DNA of 64,000 bases from an uncultured Eubacteriales bacterium (GCA_900314975.1 OMXI01000028.1:22255-86254), one strand, 5' to 3'; shown: positions 17,840 to 27,409, counted from the first letter of the stretch. Made by a program: numbers and translations. The notes: a model not told the origin generated them from the sequence alone.

Positions 17840-19081
17840 CTATTCCATTTTCATATCATAACTCTCTGCTTCGTCTTCATCAGGCTCATCATCAGTCAAA
17901 CTTATCTGCTCGGCAGCAGTGTGTTTCAGAACGATATCCGAAAGCCTGTCTATCCGATTTCTCAGCTCATCAGAAATAGCTTCTAAACGCTCTGCAGAGA
18001 CATACTTCAATATCCTGTCGTCTGACAAAAACGAATTGATAGCATCTTCTATCCCATCAAGCTTCGAAAGATCAAGCCAGTCAAATGAAGATACAAGTTT
18101 GAGCTGTTCACCGTGAGTTTTCTTGAACGGCTTGCATATTATCTCGTCAGTACGCAGCTGAGATGTCTGCTTGTCATACCACAGAGATGTTCCGTTGTCA
18201 TACAAAGGCGCAGGACCTATCCATTCAAGTGTATCAGGATCACGAAGCAAACCAAAATTGCCGAAATGCCTGTCCTCATTGGCTATGATATAGTCAAAAG
18301 CTATCATTCTGTCAAGCGTTGGAACTATGTCAATACCGATCTCTTTGCAGATGTTCACAAAGTGAAGATAGGAATTCTCGTTGTTCTCTTTCGGTCTTAT
18401 CTGCATAAGCCTCGACGCACTGACAAGCTCACTGCTGCGTGTAACGAAGTTGTCGCAAACACTGTATGGCTTATCCTCTATCCACATCAGTCTATACGGT
18501 ATATGGTCTATACCGAGCCTGTCAAGAATGACCGATGCTATGACCTCGTTGAACGGCTGCTGTCTGTACGGTTTAGATCCCGACTTTATAAGGCAGCGTT
18601 TTGTATCGAGTATCTTCCACCTTTTCTGCAGATTACCGTCGGAAGTGTTATCGGGAGATGCATAGTCAAAGTTCAGACTTTTGACAGTTGTTCCGAAAAG
18701 CACATCACCGATGTCATCTGAGAAATCATTGTCAAAGAAGTTCACGCTCTCCCAGGACATATCACTGCCCGCAGGTCTGACCCAGTAATGATCTGAAAGG
18801 CTCAGACCGAGACACTTTGTCAGCAGCATCTGCGAACTGTGTATGCCGAGTGTTTCAAGAGCATCACCTATTCCCATTCTGCTTGCAGGTATGCAGCGTC
18901 CTGTCCACCATTTGTTCAGAGCTGCTTTATCCACAGTCTCCTGGTGACGCAGAGGATGAACTACGCCCAAAGGAAGATGCTCCTTAGCCATAATGTTATC
19001 AACAGACAGTATCACTGCGGTATCCTCATCTATATCAATATCAGCAACGCAGATATTCTTGTGCATAAGGGTATATTTCAA
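17840..19081 (-). CDS. HipA-like kinase without HipB partner
   Basis: About 413 residues. GAGGTG lies 7 bases before a TTG at 19081; a GTG at 19090 is in frame but overlaps the ribosome site. The C-terminal half is HipA-like: NEVIASVILDRLGI, then the catalytic loop NEDRHFGNFG (near residues 268-277) and APLYDNG as the metal-binding loop. HipA kinases phosphorylate a protein substrate such as a tRNA synthetase and halt growth. The N-terminal 150 residues do not look like the usual HipA N-domain. There is no HTH antitoxin gene beside it, so it may be a stand-alone HipA-type effector. It is the first gene inside the left end of element B. Confidence 0.75.
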   Translation of the reverse strand: MKYTLMHKNICVADIDIDEDTAVILSVDNIMAKEHLPLGVVHPLRHQETVDKAALNKWWTGRCIPASRMGIGDALETLGIHSSQMLLTKCLGLSLSDHYWVRPAGSDMSWESVNFFDNDFSDDIGDVLFGTTVKSLNFDYASPDNTSDGNLQKRWKILDTKRCLIKSGSKPYRQQPFNEVIASVILDRLGIDHIPYRLMWIEDKPYSVCDNFVTRSSELVSASRLMQIRPKENNENSYLHFVNICKEIGIDIVPTLDRMIAFDYIIANEDRHFGNFGLLRDPDTLEWIGPAPLYDNGTSLWYDKQTSQLRTDEIICKPFKKTHGEQLKLVSSFDWLDLSKLDGIEDAINSFLSDDRILKYVSAERLEAISDELRNRIDRLSDIVLKHTAAEQISLTDDEPDEDEAESYDMKME

Positions 19082-19099
19082 TGCTCTCACCTCGATTAG

Positions 19100-19990
19100 T
19101 TCAGGTTCAGTTTCGTGTTTCCTTGATTATACCATAGCTCCACCCTAAAATCAAGTCATTTGCACAAGTTCTTCTGTCGCTCGTCACCTTGCACAAAAAC
19201 GCACCTTTTGAAATGCTTGTCGTAACTTCTGCTATCCTCAAGCAGCTTTTAGCAGCTTTCAGTATCTTTTGAAAACGCAGAACAATCAAAGAGGCAACAA
19301 ATCCTTTATCTGCGCTGTTTGAACGATGTTCAGCCTTGTCGGTAAATGCTTTGAACTTGACGATTGTGCAGCTATACAAACTTGCATTTGCAGAGTACCC
19401 AAATCCTTGACATTTAAAACGGAAAGACATATAATTGGCGTTAGAAAGAGGTGATAGATATAAAACTCCAAAAGCGAAAACGAAAAAAACGAACCGAATA
19501 TTTCAAAGTCAAAAGGCTCTTTGCTTACCGCAAAACATGATGCGAGTAAGTAAGGAGCCTTTAGTGTTTTCCACCGTAAATCAGCAGAGGTCAGCAAAAG
19601 ACAGCAGAAGAAAGAGGTGATTCAAATGGATAATTTCATTTAAGCGCCGCACAAGGTCCTCGTGATCGACGCGCAGATAGATTAGAATAAAAGTGTTGTG
19701 TTTTTCTACAACTCAAAGTTCGGATTATTGTGCAAGGCTACAAAAAATATTACAGATTTCAATAACAAGGTTTGCAAAACCCCAATATCTCTCCCTTTAC
19801 ATATAGGAAGAGATTTTCACAGCATCTTGAAAACTGAATCCGCACACACGAAAGATACCCCACGGGGAAGTACAGCCAGGATGAGCTTGGAGGACTCGGA
19901 GCGTGCCAAGTTGGGAAAATACATCAGAGCTTTGGAAGAGTTCTGACAGGAACGATAGTGGAGTGCGGGAAAAGGATACCCTCTACCCTC
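19100..19990. other. Intergenic stretch of element B with one large hairpin
   Basis: I find no gene of normal size. A hairpin at about 19511-19563 pairs AAAGGCTC-type and CTTTGCTTAC-type segments with GTAAGTAAGGAGCCTTT and could terminate transcription. Short ORFs with ribosome sites exist: a 5-codon ORF at 19626 after AAAGAGGTG, and a 21-codon ORF reading MSLEDSERAKLGKYIRALEE around 19880. Neither can be supported as a protein. The segment may be a leader for the replication gene. Confidence 0.4.
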
Positions 19991-19993
19991 ATT

Positions 19994-20172
19994 TTCGTCT
20001 TACACGCCTTACAGCTCTCTCAAACTGCGTAGGTGCGGGCTGAAAGGCGTAAGACGAGTGTAAGGTGTGTAATGCGAATGTATGCTGATGTAATGCGAAT
20101 GTAATGCGAAGAAAAAGTCCGCAGAGCCTTTAGCTGCTTGCTTTGCGGCAGATGTAATGCGTGTAATACGAA
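19994..20172. repeat. Iteron cluster upstream of the element B replication ATPase
   Basis: TGTAATGCGAA occurs at 20068-20078, 20089-20099 and 20100-20110, with close variants at 20153-20160 and 20162-20172. Inverted copies (TTACAC/TTACA boxes) lie at about 19998-20013. Copy spacing is 11 or 21 bases, so the boxes face one side of the helix. Position and layout suggest an origin or the operator of the replication gene. Confidence 0.65.
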
Positions 20173-20194
20173 AAAAAGACAGGAGGATGATAGA

Positions 20195-22066
20195 ATGAAT
20201 GAAAACCAGATCACACAAGAACCAATCGAAGTCGACATAGACCGAAGTGTCTACGAAGAACCCTATGTTGTAAAGGACGGTTGTCTTTACGAGGAGGTGA
20301 CCACCAAAAACAAAACAGAGTATGTCAAGCTGGCAGACTTTGTTCCTACTCTCAAGGCAGAGATAACCTACGATGACGGAACGGAAGAAAAGAAGAAGTT
20401 CCTCATATCCGCTGTTCACAAAAGCGGTGATGTTCTCTCTGAACAGCTGGTGACCGCAGACGATATGCAGACGATGAAATGGCTGCTGCAAAGGTGGGGA
20501 CAGCAGGGTGCTGCACCGCCCAAACAGAACACACTGGCTCGGATAAGCTACGCTATCATGCAGACCAAGGCTGAGTACAGAAAGGAAACTGTGTACGCAC
20601 AGACGGGCTGGAAAAAGATCGGAGGTGAGTATGTGTTCCTGATGCCCAATGAGAACAGTCCGTACACAGTGGAACTGCAGGGCAAGCTGAACAGGTACAG
20701 CTTCAGTAAAAAGTGTTCACCCGATGAGCCTGTTCTTGTTTCTGCTATGCTTGAAAAGAGCATGGCTCCCGACAGAGTTATGCTGCCGCTGCTTGCGGTG
20801 ACATTCCTCTCACCGCTTGATCACTTTCTCAAAATGGGAGGCTGCGAACCGAAGTTCGTTACTGCACTCATAGGTAAGACAGGCAGCCGTAAGTCTACAC
20901 TTGCTGCTCTGTTCCTTTCCTTCTTCGGAAGGTTCACTGCCAGCGATCTGCCGATGAGTTTCCACGACACAGCCAACAGCATACTCTCAAACATCTACTA
21001 CCTTAAAGATGTACTGACCTGCATAGATGACTTTCACCCGTCAGGTCACTTTCAGGAGAAAGAGATGAAAGATATAGCACAGAACATCTCAAGGTACTAC
21101 GGTGACCGCATAGGGCGTGCCCGTCTCAACTCCAAAGCTGAGCTGCAGGCATCAAAGCCGCCGACAGGCAACGCTATCATCACAGCGGAGTTCTCTCCCG
21201 AAATATCCGAGTCAGGCTGTGCAAGATACTTTACCATTGAGCTTGACGATGACGATGTGGCTCTGGACGAGCTGAGCAGGTATCAGAGGTATGCAGAGCA
21301 GGATCTTCTGTCGGGAGTAATGATGACTTACATCGAGTGGATAAAGGATACTTACCTTGGTGACACTGACAGCTTTGTGAAAAAGCTCTCGGAGATGTTT
21401 CTGAACTTCCGTACTGACTTCATAACAAAGCTGACCGAGCGAAAGATAAAGTTCCACAGCAGAGTTCCCGATATGCTTTCTCACCTGAAGATAGGACTCA
21501 CGCTTCTGCTTGAGTTTCTGCTTGCGACTGAGTTCATCGGACAGGATGACAGGAAACGTTACGAGCACAACCTTGATGAGATACTTTTGCAGACCACATC
21601 GGTGAGTGCAGAACAGATAATCGAGGAACAGCCGGTGACCAAGTTCTGTGAGAAGCTCACCAGTCTTCTTGACAGCGGCAGGTGCTATGTTGAGAACAGA
21701 GGCTCTGACTGTTCACCTCGGCAGAAAAACTGCATCGGTCTTGTGGATGACAAGTACTACTATCTGTTCATGGACAGTGCACACTCTGAGGTCAGACAGC
21801 TGTGCAGCAGTCAGGGAGAACACTTCTCCATCAGCAAGAAAGAGCTGCTCAAGCAGATGAGAAAGGACGGTATCCTTGTATCAAAGTCAAACCGCAACAC
21901 GATCTCTATCCGTGACAGCAGCGGAGTGATCAATGTGACTATGCTTGACAAAGCTAAAGTTGCCCAGCGACTGTCGCGCGATTTGTGCCCACCATCTACC
22001 TCGGCAGACAAACTATCCGACCCGCAGGCAGTTGAAGGCACACAGGGCATTGTGGCGCAAGTGTGA
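20195..22066 (+). CDS. DUF927-like replication ATPase, element B
   Basis: ATG 20195 follows AGGAGGATGATAG. In this 623-residue protein, Walker A ALIGKTGSRKST lies near residues 223-234 and Walker B LTCIDDFHP near 273-281. HDTANSIL and NAIITAEFSPEISESG further along fit the DUF927 / superfamily 3-like helicase type of plasmids and phages. The N-terminal 200 residues are unassigned. The last 30 residues run into the conserved noncoding block, so the end may have been rebuilt by recombination. It replaces the RepA-type ATPase that elements A and C carry at the same place. Iterons lie directly upstream, consistent with initiator or helicase function. Confidence 0.75.
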   Translation: MNENQITQEPIEVDIDRSVYEEPYVVKDGCLYEEVTTKNKTEYVKLADFVPTLKAEITYDDGTEEKKKFLISAVHKSGDVLSEQLVTADDMQTMKWLLQRWGQQGAAPPKQNTLARISYAIMQTKAEYRKETVYAQTGWKKIGGEYVFLMPNENSPYTVELQGKLNRYSFSKKCSPDEPVLVSAMLEKSMAPDRVMLPLLAVTFLSPLDHFLKMGGCEPKFVTALIGKTGSRKSTLAALFLSFFGRFTASDLPMSFHDTANSILSNIYYLKDVLTCIDDFHPSGHFQEKEMKDIAQNISRYYGDRIGRARLNSKAELQASKPPTGNAIITAEFSPEISESGCARYFTIELDDDDVALDELSRYQRYAEQDLLSGVMMTYIEWIKDTYLGDTDSFVKKLSEMFLNFRTDFITKLTERKIKFHSRVPDMLSHLKIGLTLLLEFLLATEFIGQDDRKRYEHNLDEILLQTTSVSAEQIIEEQPVTKFCEKLTSLLDSGRCYVENRGSDCSPRQKNCIGLVDDKYYYLFMDSAHSEVRQLCSSQGEHFSISKKELLKQMRKDGILVSKSNRNTISIRDSSGVINVTMLDKAKVAQRLSRDLCPPSTSADKLSDPQAVEGTQGIVAQV

Positions 22067-22560
22067 GCGTCCGTCAGGACTTTTTTCCTTTGAAAATGAT
22101 ATTGGTGAAAGAGGAAAACTGACAGGTCATATGGCAGTCCGAAAACTGCACAACTTTGTGACCAGCCAGCATCGCAGGCGGCAATCCGCCACCCGCATAT
22201 TGCTGGCTCGGGGCGAACCCCGTGAACCCCTTATCATTGGCAGAAAAAGAATATGTCTGAACTGATAACACGACAGTTTTGAGACAAGCCAACCTTTGCT
22301 CCGTTTCAAAGCTTTCATTGGTTTGCGAGTTAAAGCTTCGGGGTCGCTGCCCCGAAAGCAGTCACAGCGAACGGCAAAGCCGACCGCAATCTACGCACTT
22401 TCAGCGGTTCTCAAAAAAGGTGTCGTAAAACCAAGACTTTTGAAAATCAGGGGTCGTAAATTGAGAATACAGCCTGTTTGGGCGTTGATGCGAGGCGTTC
22501 CGCTGGTGTCACAAGATGTTTCAGAGCAACCAAAAGAGTTGTGCTCTAACTCTTAACAAC
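22030..22560. other. Conserved hairpin-rich noncoding block, copy B
   Basis: The core at 22132-22290 repeats copies A and C: GCAGT-ccgaaa-ACTGC, AGCCAGCA...TGCTGGCT enclosing GGCGG-caat-CCGCC, CGGGGcgaaCCCCG, then ATTGGCAGAAAAAG. The distal part (TTAAAGCTTCGGGGTCG at about 22334, GTCACAGCGAACGGCAAAGC at about 22364) matches copy C closely. Variation inside stems, such as cagt against caat in the inner loop, leaves the pairing intact. Confidence 0.7.
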
Positions 22561-22652
22561 AAAAAAATCTAACTACGAAAGGACAGATAAAAATTGAACA
22601 ATGCGATCAACAATCGAAACAACAAACCAACAAGAAGGAGAGTGATAATTCA

Positions 22653-22853
22653 ATGGCTGAAAACAAAACAGAAACGAAAATACAGATGCTTACGATCAAG
22701 GAAGCTGCTGCACTGGTCAGCGGTCTTACCGAATACAAAGTCAGAGAGCTGTGCAAGTCAGGTCAGCTGCCCTGCTTTATGGCGGGCAAGAAGTACCTGA
22801 TAAACAAAGAGGTTTTGTACAAATTCTTCGGCAGCGATATGTCGGTTAAGTAG
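22653..22853 (+). CDS. xis: Excisionase (HTH_17), element B
   Basis: A 66-residue protein starting after AAGGAGAGTGATAATTCA. LTIKEAAALV...YKVRELCKSGQLPCFMAGKKYLINKEVLYKF is the same winged-helix excisionase seen in elements A and C. Between it and int lies a roughly 110-bp spacer with the hairpin GCCTGCCCGATAG...CGGGTAGGC. Element C has the equivalent hairpin in the same place. Confidence 0.85.
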   Translation: MAENKTETKIQMLTIKEAAALVSGLTEYKVRELCKSGQLPCFMAGKKYLINKEVLYKFFGSDMSVK

Positions 22854-22965
22854 AAAACTGTGTTGTAGAAATTAAAATCGAGCCTGCCCGATAGCTATGC
22901 CCGTTAGTCTGTGGTATGGTGATGTTGTCGGGTAGGCAAATCTTAAAAAGGAAAGGATGAAATGT

Positions 22966-24177
22966 ATGGCGTATATTGAAAAAAGGAAAAATGCAAAAGG
23001 CGAAGTGACCGGCTATCGCATCAGATCGTACTGTGGATATGATGTTAACGGAAAACAGATGGTGCAGTACAAAAGCTGGACGCCGCCGAAAGAAATGAGC
23101 AGAACACAAGCAGAGAAAGAGGTGAACAGGCTTGCTGTGCTGTTCGATGAAGAGTGTGCTCACGGACAGGTAACTGCGGCTATCAAGCTGCAGAAGCTAT
23201 GCGAGCAGTGGTTCAGTGAGTACGCTGAACTCAACCACCGAAGCACTACCTTACAGCGTGAACACCTCATAGCATCAAGGGTCTACCCTGCTCTCGGTCA
23301 CTACCGCATCGACAAGATATCGGCTCGTGACATTCAGAAATTTATCAACTCACTTGCCAGACCGGGAGCTAACAAGAGAAACGGCAACCCTCTGTCACAA
23401 AAGACGATGAGGCATCATCTCTCGTTCATATCCTCTATCTTTGAGTATGCGATAAGGCTTGACATGATAAGCTCAAACCCCTGCACAAAGGTCACGATAC
23501 CCAAGATAGATGCAACGGGCAAGGCATACAGAAAGCCTGAGAAACACATATACACCAAGGAACAGGCAAGGGAGTTCATGAAGATACTTGCCGAGGCTCC
23601 AATGAAGCACAAGCTGTTTTTCACGCTGGCTATCTACACAGGCTGCCGCCGAGGTGAACTGCTCGGTCTGGAGTGGAAGAACATAGACTTTGAAAACGCA
23701 ACAATGATGATAGACCACACCTCAAACTACACATCAGAAAAGGGCATCTACAGTGATGCTACCAAGACAGAGAAAAGCACAAGGCTTGTAGATTTACCGC
23801 CAACGGTATTAGAGCTGCTCAGAGCCTACAAGAAAGACCAGGACAGCTACAAGGCAAACCTTGGCGACAAGTGGCAAGAGCACGACAGGCTGTTCACCAA
23901 GTGGGACGGAACTCCGATGCATCCTGCGACACCTTACTCATGGCTCAAGCGTGAGTGTGAACGCAGAGGGTTTCCGTTCTATGGCGTTCACACTTTCAGA
24001 CACCTGTTCGTATCGCTTGAGATAGAGGCAGGCATTGACCCGACTACCATTGCGGCTATGGTCGGACACTCGACTCCGCAGACTACCCTGACGACTTACA
24101 GTCACTTCTTCGCTGACAGCAAACGCAGGGCAAGCAACATAATTGCGGACATAATTGAGGGTAAAACCGCAAGCTGA
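22966..24177 (+). CDS. int: Tyrosine integrase, element B
   Basis: ATG 22966 lies 8 bases after AAAGGA; the ATG at 22957 overlaps that site. The 403-residue Tn916-type integrase has an arm-binding N-domain (about 1-60), a core-binding domain and a catalytic domain with Arg in TGCRRGELLG (about 225), HTFRH (about 342) and Tyr in LTTYSHFF (about 379). It is close to the element C enzyme across its whole length, including LSFISSIFEYA. Its cargo (TetR and ABC exporter) lies downstream before the right end at 27705. Confidence 0.92.
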   Translation: MAYIEKRKNAKGEVTGYRIRSYCGYDVNGKQMVQYKSWTPPKEMSRTQAEKEVNRLAVLFDEECAHGQVTAAIKLQKLCEQWFSEYAELNHRSTTLQREHLIASRVYPALGHYRIDKISARDIQKFINSLARPGANKRNGNPLSQKTMRHHLSFISSIFEYAIRLDMISSNPCTKVTIPKIDATGKAYRKPEKHIYTKEQAREFMKILAEAPMKHKLFFTLAIYTGCRRGELLGLEWKNIDFENATMMIDHTSNYTSEKGIYSDATKTEKSTRLVDLPPTVLELLRAYKKDQDSYKANLGDKWQEHDRLFTKWDGTPMHPATPYSWLKRECERRGFPFYGVHTFRHLFVSLEIEAGIDPTTIAAMVGHSTPQTTLTTYSHFFADSKRRASNIIADIIEGKTAS

Positions 24178-24186
24178 CTAACAAAG

Positions 24187-24239
24187 AGAGGCTCTCACAG
24201 TGCTGCTTTATGCAGCGGCTGTGGTGAGCCTCTTTTTTT
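24187..24239 (+). terminator. Terminator after int B
   Basis: GAGGCTCTCACA pairs with TGTGGTGAGCCTC across a GC-rich inner stem, followed by seven T. Confidence 0.85.
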
Positions 24240-24289
24240 AATGTATCAGTCTATGAGAAAGCTGATGGTCAATTTTTTGAAGTCACTTG

Positions 24290-24650
24290 CACGCAACAGC
24301 TTTTCAGGATTGATACTTATGGAGTAATCGCGGAGGAATTAAATAGGATTATTGATGTGTTGGCAAAATATGATTGCCCCGTGTATGACGCATCTATTCT
24401 TCTCATGCGTTGCTATGGGGTTGGTACAGATGATGGCGCTGACGCCGTCAATCGCAGAGCAGGCCAAGAAGGCTCGTTATTTGAGAACCCAGACCCCGGG
24501 GAAAGTGTCCGAGGCCACCATCCTGTCCTATCTCGCCAAAAACTTTTATCGACTTTTGCTGTTTCGGCCTGATTCCGGGCTAAGTGGAATAATTCGACAG
24601 GCGCAGCGGGAAGGCGATGGCGATGAAGCGGGCAATGAAGTGGCTTAACG
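24290..24650 (+). pseudogene. Decayed coding remnant, unassigned
   Basis: Two frames share this stretch. One reads EELNRIIDVLAKYDCPVYDA up to about 24420 and then degrades. The other reads protein-like from about 24425 (SIAEQAKKARYLRTQTPGKV) and stops at 24648. A frameshift near 24420 would join them. No family is recognised. It is G+C-richer than the TetR/ABC genes that follow. A short perfect inverted repeat, CCTCTGTGG-agtt-CCACAGAGG, lies just downstream at 24703-24724. Confidence 0.3.
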
Positions 24651-24795
24651 AAATCTGCTGTACTCTTTTTCCTGGCTCACAAACCATATTGGTGACCATT
24701 TGCCTCTGTGGAGTTCCACAGAGGGTGAGCTTGTGCGCTCATGACACGGGGGTAGAACTTTTCATTGTACAGTACCTATTTTCTCCACATTTCCT

Positions 24796-24846
24796 ATTGA
24801 CTTTTAAGTCAATACATGTTATACTTTTATTGACTTAAAAGTCAAT
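24796..24846 (+). promoter_or_regulatory. TetR promoter with two operators
   Basis: TTGACT (24797-24802), 17-bp spacer, TATACT (24820-24825). ATTGACTTTTAAGTCAAT (24796-24813) covers the -35, and its exact reverse complement lies at 24829-24846 downstream of the -10. This is a classic autoregulation layout for the following TetR gene. Confidence 0.85.
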
Positions 24847-24871
24847 GGGATAGAAATGGAGGTGAGTAATA

Positions 24872-25540
24872 ATGGCTCGTAAGAGTAATAATACTGAATT
24901 TATCGACGAATATGAAATTGCAGATCATAAAATTATGACGATGGAGGAAGAAAAGCGTGAACGCCTTATCATGGAAGCCCTGAAAGAGTTTTCCAAAGGC
25001 TATGCGTATGCCAATATGGACGAGATCGTCAAGCGTGCCGGAATATCAAAAGGATTGCTGTTTCACTATTTCGGTACTAAAAAGGGGGTGTTCCTGTTTC
25101 TTCTGAAATATACCTTAAACATTGTCAACACAAAGTTTGAAGAGATTGTTTTGGAAAAAAACGACTTCCTTCAAAACATCTGGCAAGCGTCAAAAATGGA
25201 ACTAGATTTAAGCTTTGAACAGCCGTATGTCATGGACTTTTTGGTTAAAGCGGCTTTTTCATTAAAAGAGGTTTTTCCGGAGGGGTTGCCCAAAGATGTA
25301 CCTGATTTGACCGCCGGCATATTGTTGGATCGGATTGTGAAAAACTCTGACTGGTCATTGCTTAGGTCGGACATCGATGCTGAAAAGGCACAAAAAATTA
25401 TCTTATGGACGATGGACGGTTTTATGAATAGCTTGCTGGCCTGCGGAGGTGATATTGAGAATTACAAGTCTCATTATGACCAGTGCATGAAAGAATTTGA
25501 GGGATATCTCCAATTGCTTCGTAAGCTGTTGTATCAATAA
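24872..25540 (+). CDS. TetR-family transcriptional regulator
   Basis: A 222-residue protein with GGAGGTGAGTAATA before its start. The N-terminal HTH is typical: YANMDEIVKRAGISKGLLFHYFGTKKGVF (about residues 49-77), followed by an all-helical ligand domain. It heads a three-gene operon with an ABC ATPase and an ABC-2 permease, and two mirror-image operators bracket its promoter. It should repress its own operon until an effector, perhaps a lipophilic drug or peptide, is bound. These genes are A+T-richer than the element B core and may be a separate acquisition. Confidence 0.9.
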   Translation: MARKSNNTEFIDEYEIADHKIMTMEEEKRERLIMEALKEFSKGYAYANMDEIVKRAGISKGLLFHYFGTKKGVFLFLLKYTLNIVNTKFEEIVLEKNDFLQNIWQASKMELDLSFEQPYVMDFLVKAAFSLKEVFPEGLPKDVPDLTAGILLDRIVKNSDWSLLRSDIDAEKAQKIILWTMDGFMNSLLACGGDIENYKSHYDQCMKEFEGYLQLLRKLLYQ

Positions 25541-25563
25541 TTTAAAGAAAGGTAGGTTTGATT

Positions 25564-26400
25564 ATGAGTAAAAATATAATTGAGATTGATAATCTCTCAA
25601 AGTTCTACGGCAAGCAAAGAGGCATCGAGGATGTAACATTCTCGGTTCGGGAAGGCGAAATTTTGGGGTTCCTTGGATCGAACGGTGCCGGAAAATCAAC
25701 GACTATTCGGTCAATGCTTGGATTGATAAAGTATGATCAGGGCGAAATAAGAATCAATGGTCTTGACAGCGTAAAGGACAGAGAAAAAATCCTTGCAGAC
25801 ATTGGCTATATGCCAAGTGAAGCATGGTTTTATCCGGGCATGACAATCAGGGAAATGCTGAAGCATTCGGCAGATGTCAGAAAGGTTGATTGCACCGATG
25901 AAGTAGAAAAACTTTGCGACAGACTTCAGGTGGACGTAAAAAGAAAAATCAATGAGCTCTCACTTGGGAACAGGAAAAAGGTCAGCATCATCTGTGCAAT
26001 GCAGCACAGACCAAAGCTTTTTGTTTTTGATGAACCGACCAGCGGACTTGATCCTCTGATGCAAAATGTTTTCTTTGAGTTGATTCAGGAGTATGTGAAT
26101 GAGGGTGCGACCTGTATGCTTTCCACTCACGTTTTATCGGAAGTAAGAAATCACTGTACTCATGTGGCAATTATGAAGGAAGGCAGGCTGGTTGTCACAG
26201 ATACCGTCGATAATCTTCTGAGCAGTCGATCAAAGAGAATCAAAATGATACGGGATGGCGAAAAGCTTGATTATATCTACAAGGATAACCTGGACAATTT
26301 ATATAAGGAACTGGAAGGACATCATATCGAGGATATTATCATCGAGGAACCGTCCATAGAAGAAGTATTTATGCACTATTACTTGAAGGAGGAAAAATAA
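25564..26400 (+). CDS. ABC transporter ATP-binding protein
   Basis: ATG 25564 follows AAAGGTAGG. The 278-residue product has Walker A GSNGAGKST, the signature ELSLGNRKK (a variant of LSGGQ in which the second Gly is replaced), Walker B KLFVFDEPTSGLDP and a switch His in LSTHVLSE. This is the CcmA/DrrA-like class that pairs with ABC-2 permeases. Its stop is followed immediately by the permease ATG. It probably drives export of a toxic compound or confers resistance to one, under the control of the upstream TetR protein. Confidence 0.9.
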   Translation: MSKNIIEIDNLSKFYGKQRGIEDVTFSVREGEILGFLGSNGAGKSTTIRSMLGLIKYDQGEIRINGLDSVKDREKILADIGYMPSEAWFYPGMTIREMLKHSADVRKVDCTDEVEKLCDRLQVDVKRKINELSLGNRKKVSIICAMQHRPKLFVFDEPTSGLDPLMQNVFFELIQEYVNEGATCMLSTHVLSEVRNHCTHVAIMKEGRLVVTDTVDNLLSSRSKRIKMIRDGEKLDYIYKDNLDNLYKELEGHHIEDIIIEEPSIEEVFMHYYLKEEK

Positions 26401-27192
26401 ATGCCGGTAATATTAAAAAACGAATGGAAATCAGGTCGGAAAAGTCTTTTGATATGGGCGCTTTCTGTGGGTGGAATGGGGCTCATCTTCATCATTTTAT
26501 ATAAGGGTATGGAAGATAGCATGGCAGGTATAGCAGAGAATTATGCAAAAATGGGCGCGTTTTCGGATGCTTTTGGAATGAGTAAACTCAGTATAGCAAC
26601 ATTAAAAGGATTTTTTGCCATAGAAGTCGGACAGATTCATGCACTTGGAAGCAGTATGTTTGCGGCTTCCATTGCCACAGTAATTCTTTCAAAGGAAGAG
26701 GATGGGCATACTGCAGAATATACGTTTACACTTCCGGTTTCAAGGGGCAAGGTCATAGCAATGAAGTTTTTGGCAGTGCTGATAAAACTTATTTGTTTTA
26801 CATTTATTTGTGGCATGCTTTATGAAGTCGGGTTTGTTTTTCTTGGAGAAACGGATTTTGGAAGCATATTCACAGAGTATATGCTTTTTCAGTTAATGAT
26901 GAATATCGAAATTGCGGCTATTTGCTTTGTGATCTCTGCGGTAAGCAAAAAGAACAGGTTAGGAATTGGAATTGCAGTTGCCATGCTGCTGTATGCGTAT
27001 GATTTGATGGCAAGAGTTGTTCCTGATTTAAAGGACGCTATCTTTATTTCTCCGTTTTCCTATTCAAATGCGACATCAATTTTTGCTGGAGAATCAAGGG
27101 ATTGTGTTGCTTTGATTTTAGGGACGATAATGATTGTGATTATGACTGTGGGAGCTGGTATGATTTACGCAAAAAGGGATCTCGCTTCATAA
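26401..27192 (+). CDS. ABC-2 type permease
   Basis: A 263-residue protein with about six hydrophobic segments, starting directly after the ATPase stop with its ribosome site (AAGGAGG) inside the ATPase gene. The motif EEDGHTAEYTFTLPVSRGKV in the first cytoplasmic loop is typical of ABC-2 membrane components with DrrB/NatB-like topology. It forms the exporter with the preceding ATPase. The substrate is unknown. Confidence 0.88.
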   Translation: MPVILKNEWKSGRKSLLIWALSVGGMGLIFIILYKGMEDSMAGIAENYAKMGAFSDAFGMSKLSIATLKGFFAIEVGQIHALGSSMFAASIATVILSKEEDGHTAEYTFTLPVSRGKVIAMKFLAVLIKLICFTFICGMLYEVGFVFLGETDFGSIFTEYMLFQLMMNIEIAAICFVISAVSKKNRLGIGIAVAMLLYAYDLMARVVPDLKDAIFISPFSYSNATSIFAGESRDCVALILGTIMIVIMTVGAGMIYAKRDLAS

Positions 27193-27371
27193 TGATTAGA
27201 TTTTAGTTGCTTGTTTTCTGATTTTAAATAAGAAAAAATTGAGTTGTTTCTCTACTTTGCATAAGTAAGCTTATTGTTCTTGTATTTATAGTAATGACGT
27301 TCAAGATATCCAGAACAGATTTTTTCTAACTCGGATGAATCAATAATCAATGATTGATCCTCTCCTACCTC

Positions 27372-27409
27372 AGACTGCGTCTCCAATAGGGGGCGCAGTT
27401 GTTTTTTTG
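27372..27409 (+). terminator. Terminator downstream of the ABC exporter operon
   Basis: ACTGCGTCTCC pairs with GGGGGCGCAGT and is followed by GTTTTTTTG. It lies 180 bp after the permease; the rest of 27193-27600 shows no gene. Confidence 0.7.

Noticed and set aside
19321-19331. GAACGATGTTC as a LexA box in element B
   Set aside because: The half-sites are separated by 3 bases rather than 4, and no promoter overlaps it.
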